Shown: positions 3,225 to 5,543 of the stretch, piece by piece
Layout: the number at the start of each line of letters is the position of its first letter
Numbering within the stretch: the stretch's first letter is position 1
Source: Candidatus Sulfotelmatobacter sp.
GTDB taxonomy: Bacteria > Acidobacteriota > Terriglobia > Terriglobales > SbA1
Direction: 5' to 3'
DNA: 5,543 nucleotides
NCBI GenBank assembly: GCA_030151135.1
Contig: JASLEQ010000321.1
Span: 1 to 5,543 of the forward strand
Translations under genes and position numbers: made by a program
The notes under the pieces: generated by a model
What the model was told of the DNA's origin: nothing
The model's input: the letters and a program-made list of their open reading frames with translations, nothing else
The model's database searches: none

Positions 3225-5543
3225 ATGCGTGCTCTTCTCCTGACCGTCGCGCTGGTCTGCACCGCCGCCGCACAAACTGCGCCCGTCCCGACCATTGCTG
3301 TCGTCGATGAAAATGGAGTTGTCCTGTCATCGGCCCGCGTGTCCCTTCAGGCCGATTCTCAGCCTGCCGCCCGCTGTCAGACCGATTACACCGGTCGCTG
3401 CTCGCTTCCCGGTGTCCCTTCCGGGACCTACAAGCTTCATGTCGAAAAGGAAGGCTTCTACGCCTCGGATCAACCAGCGGTTCAGATCACTGCGGGTGGC
3501 ACCCTGGAAGTTGCGCTCTCTCACCTGCAGGAAATTCACGAGGTCGTCAATGTCCACGAATCCTCGCCCGCCATCGATCCTTCGCAAGTCTCTTCGAAAG
3601 AAACGTTGACCGGCCTCGACGTCGTCAACATGGTTTACCCCACAGCGCACGACTATCGCAACGCTCTCAACTTCATCCCGGGTGTGGTGAACGATCAATC
3701 GGGACAGCCCCACGTCGCGGGCGCGCAGACTTATCAGACCGAAACTCTGCTCGACGGATTCAATGTCACTCAGCCTGCCAATGGCCAGGTTCTGATCCGG
3801 GTCAGCACCGACGCCTTTCGCTCGATCCAGGTCGAACCCTCCCGCGAGCCCGCCGAAGCCGGCAAGGGCTCTGGCGGACTTCTCCTGCTGAACACCGGCA
3901 TCGGCGATGACCACTTCCGCTTCTGGGCCACCAACTTCATCCCCTCGGTCCAGAACAAGCACGGATGGCGCTTCGATCAGTTTCTGCCTCTCATCACCTT
4001 CTCCGGCCCGATCGTCAAGCACAAAGCCTGGTTCTACAATGCCTTCGACGGCGAGTACGACAACCTCGTCTACACCGAACTTCCCGTCGGTCAAGACAAC
4101 GACCACATCGTCCGCTTCGGCAATCTCACGAAACTACAAACCAACATCACCAGCCGGAATATCCTCACGACCAGTTTCCTGGTCAATCATCTTCATGATC
4201 TATACGCGTACCTGTCTCCACAAAGCCCGCAGCTCTCCAATCCTAAAGACGTGGAGTACTCCTACTTCCCCAGCATCAAAGATCAGCACTATTTCGACAA
4301 CGGATTGCTGGTCGAGACCGGCATCGCCTTCGATCAATACGACATCACTCTCACCCCCTACGGCTCGATCCCTTATTTCGTGAACACCGAAACCGCCGGC
4401 GGGAACTACTATCTCAACGCGGAAACCACAGCTACTCGCTGGCAAGGGCTGAGTAACGTCTATATCCCTCCACAACAGTGGCACGGACGCCACGAGTTTA
4501 AAGTTGGCATCGATCTCGACAAGATCTCCTACGACGCCCACTACGACCGCCAGCCCATCTCATACCTCAGCGACGATCACACGCTTACCGGCGCCGGTGT
4601 CTGCCTCACGGCCCCGCTCAACGCCAACTTCCCCTGCACGCGCTATTCGACATTCACGCCCGCGCCGCTGGTCGAGGAATATAACAACGAAGTCTCCGCC
4701 TACGCCGAAGATCGCTGGAGTGTCACCAACCGTCTGCTCATCGAACCCGGAATCCGCTTCGACTGGGACAGCCTCGTTCACAATAAGAACTTCGCTCCGC
4801 GTCTTGCCGGCACCTACGTCCTTGATAATTCCGGCAATACAAAAATTTCCGCCGGCATCGGCATCATCTACGAGTCCACTCCTATTTTCCTGATTGCCCG
4901 TCCCTTCGCCGGATCTCGCCGCGACACGTTCTTCTCTCTTCCCACTCCTGGCTGCACCGTCAATTGCGTGACCGAAACCGGCCCGGTGAGCACAACTTTC
5001 ACCGCCGATACTTCCGACTTGGAAACTCCCCGCTTCCTGAACTGGAGCATCGGCCTTGAGAAAAAACTTCCCGCGCAGATCTACATGAAGGCAGAATATT
5101 TCCAGCGTCGCGGCACCAATGGTTTCGTCTACGATGCGCGCGCCAACTCCACGACTGGCGACTTTGTTTTGCAAAACACCCGCGAGGATCATTACGACGC
5201 GTTCCAGATCCAGGCTCGCCGCACTTTCCATGACACTTACTCGCTGATGGGTGCCTACACGCGCTCGCATGCGCGCTCCAATCAGGCCCTCGATTTCAAC
5301 GTCGACAGTCCCATCCTCGCCCCCCAGCAACCCGGTCCCTATCCCTGGGACGCCCCGAACCGCTTCCTCTCCTGGGGATATCTACCGTTCTTCCCGCTGC
5401 CGATCATTCACCAACTTGAAGTTGCCTATTCGGCGGAGGCCCGCACCGGATTTCCCTTCAATGAATTCACCGACCAGCAACAACTTATCGGCAAGCCTGG
5501 AGCCCAGCGCTTCCCGGAATATTTCGCGCTGAACCTCCAACTC
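3225..5543 (+). CDS. TonB-dependent outer-membrane receptor with carboxypeptidase-regulatory-like domain (3' end cut by window)
   Basis: The frame is open from the ATG at 3225 to the last base, 773 codons with no stop, so the C-terminus lies outside the window. Such proteins import large or scarce nutrients across the outer membrane using TonB/ExbBD energy. Residues 1-16 are a short signal peptide (MRALLLTVALVCTAAA) cleaved before QTAP. Residues about 22-100 are a CarboxypepD_reg-like beta domain, with D-E-N-G, A-R-V-S-L, T-D-Y-T-G-R, G-V-P-S-G-T-Y and V-E-K-E-G-F as its signature. HEVVNVHE (105-112) could be a TonB-box-like segment. The plug spans about 125-226 with L-L-D-G-F-N (175-180). 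After it comes the barrel, with alternating aromatic strands such as KAWFYNAFDGEYD, SAYAEDRWSV...LLIEPGIRFDW (491-514) and NWSIGLEKK. Cysteines occur as close pairs at 51/59, 460/471 and 577/581, probably disulfides. No SusD-like partner is adjacent on the left. The start has no SD. The substrate cannot be told from sequence. Confidence 0.9.
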   Translation, partial: MRALLLTVALVCTAAAQTAPVPTIAVVDENGVVLSSARVSLQADSQPAARCQTDYTGRCSLPGVPSGTYKLHVEKEGFYASDQPAVQITAGGTLEVALSHLQEIHEVVNVHESSPAIDPSQVSSKETLTGLDVVNMVYPTAHDYRNALNFIPGVVNDQSGQPHVAGAQTYQTETLLDGFNVTQPANGQVLIRVSTDAFRSIQVEPSREPAEAGKGSGGLLLLNTGIGDDHFRFWATNFIPSVQNKHGWRFDQFLPLITFSGPIVKHKAWFYNAFDGEYDNLVYTELPVGQDNDHIVRFGNLTKLQTNITSRNILTTSFLVNHLHDLYAYLSPQSPQLSNPKDVEYSYFPSIKDQHYFDNGLLVETGIAFDQYDITLTPYGSIPYFVNTETAGGNYYLNAETTATRWQGLSNVYIPPQQWHGRHEFKVGIDLDKISYDAHYDRQPISYLSDDHTLTGAGVCLTAPLNANFPCTRYSTFTPAPLVEEYNNEVSAYAEDRWSVTNRLLIEPGIRFDWDSLVHNKNFAPRLAGTYVLDNSGNTKISAGIGIIYESTPIFLIARPFAGSRRDTFFSLPTPGCTVNCVTETGPVSTTFTADTSDLETPRFLNWSIGLEKKLPAQIYMKAEYFQRRGTNGFVYDARANSTTGDFVLQNTREDHYDAFQIQARRTFHDTYSLMGAYTRSHARSNQALDFNVDSPILAPQQPGPYPWDAPNRFLSWGYLPFFPLPIIHQLEVAYSAEARTGFPFNEFTDQQQLIGKPGAQRFPEYFALNLQL

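Noticed and set aside
3327..4106. A 259-codon open frame on the minus strand opposite the receptor gene
   Set aside because: The plus-strand receptor frame has a clear domain order and runs without stop through this stretch. The antisense product is rich in Val/Asp/Gly/Glu as expected from the complement of C-ending codons, and matches no family.
4560..5330. A 256-codon open frame on the minus strand opposite the receptor barrel
   Set aside because: It is the same kind of antisense shadow: low-complexity composition, no recognisable domain, and it lies entirely within the receptor coding sequence.

Overview
The window looks like an ordinary chromosomal stretch from an Acidobacteriota (Terriglobia / Koribacter-like) soil bacterium. 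This rests on three things: a long outer-membrane receptor with the layout typical of that phylum (signal peptide, carboxypeptidase-regulatory-like domain, TonB-dependent plug, barrel); accessory families common there (PilZ, DUF2127, SnoaL-like); and moderately GC-rich DNA with C/G-ending codons. The assignment is an inference from gene style, because no rRNA or marker gene is present.

Layout. From the left, two genes lie on the minus strand: a SnoaL/DUF4440-like NTF2-fold protein (5-448, with a near-perfect Shine-Dalgarno) and a small unrecognised helical protein (604-840). A divergent intergenic region (841-1113) holds two AGCGCT-centred palindromes exactly 70 bp apart. On the plus strand follow a short exported PstS-like periplasmic binding-domain protein (1114-1584, GTG start preferred over the ATG at 1036) and a PilZ-domain protein (1625-2041). 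A hairpin resembling an intrinsic terminator fills the 40-nt gap between them. Convergent to these, on the minus strand, is a DUF2127 integral membrane protein (2166-2723), possibly preceded by a doubtful 73-codon ORF (2765-2986). A relatively AT-rich non-coding stretch (2987-3224) with inverted repeats leads into a plus-strand TonB-dependent receptor (3225 to the end of the window). That receptor is open for 773 codons and runs off the right edge, and it is the largest gene here.

How the genes relate. No operon or pathway ties them together. The binding protein and the PilZ protein are neighbours on one strand and may share a transcript by read-through, which would place an exported small-ligand or anion sensor next to a possible c-di-GMP effector, but the sequence does not prove this. 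The receptor stands alone: no SusD-like partner, ExbBD/TonB or regulator lies in the window.

I found no mobile element, CRISPR array, tRNA or rRNA. I also see no clear new multi-gene system. The points most worth a second look are the paired LacI-like palindromes, the hairpin directly before the SD-less PilZ start, the degenerate second PilZ motif, and the apparently near-leaderless start of the receptor gene with its CCCGTAC direct repeat.
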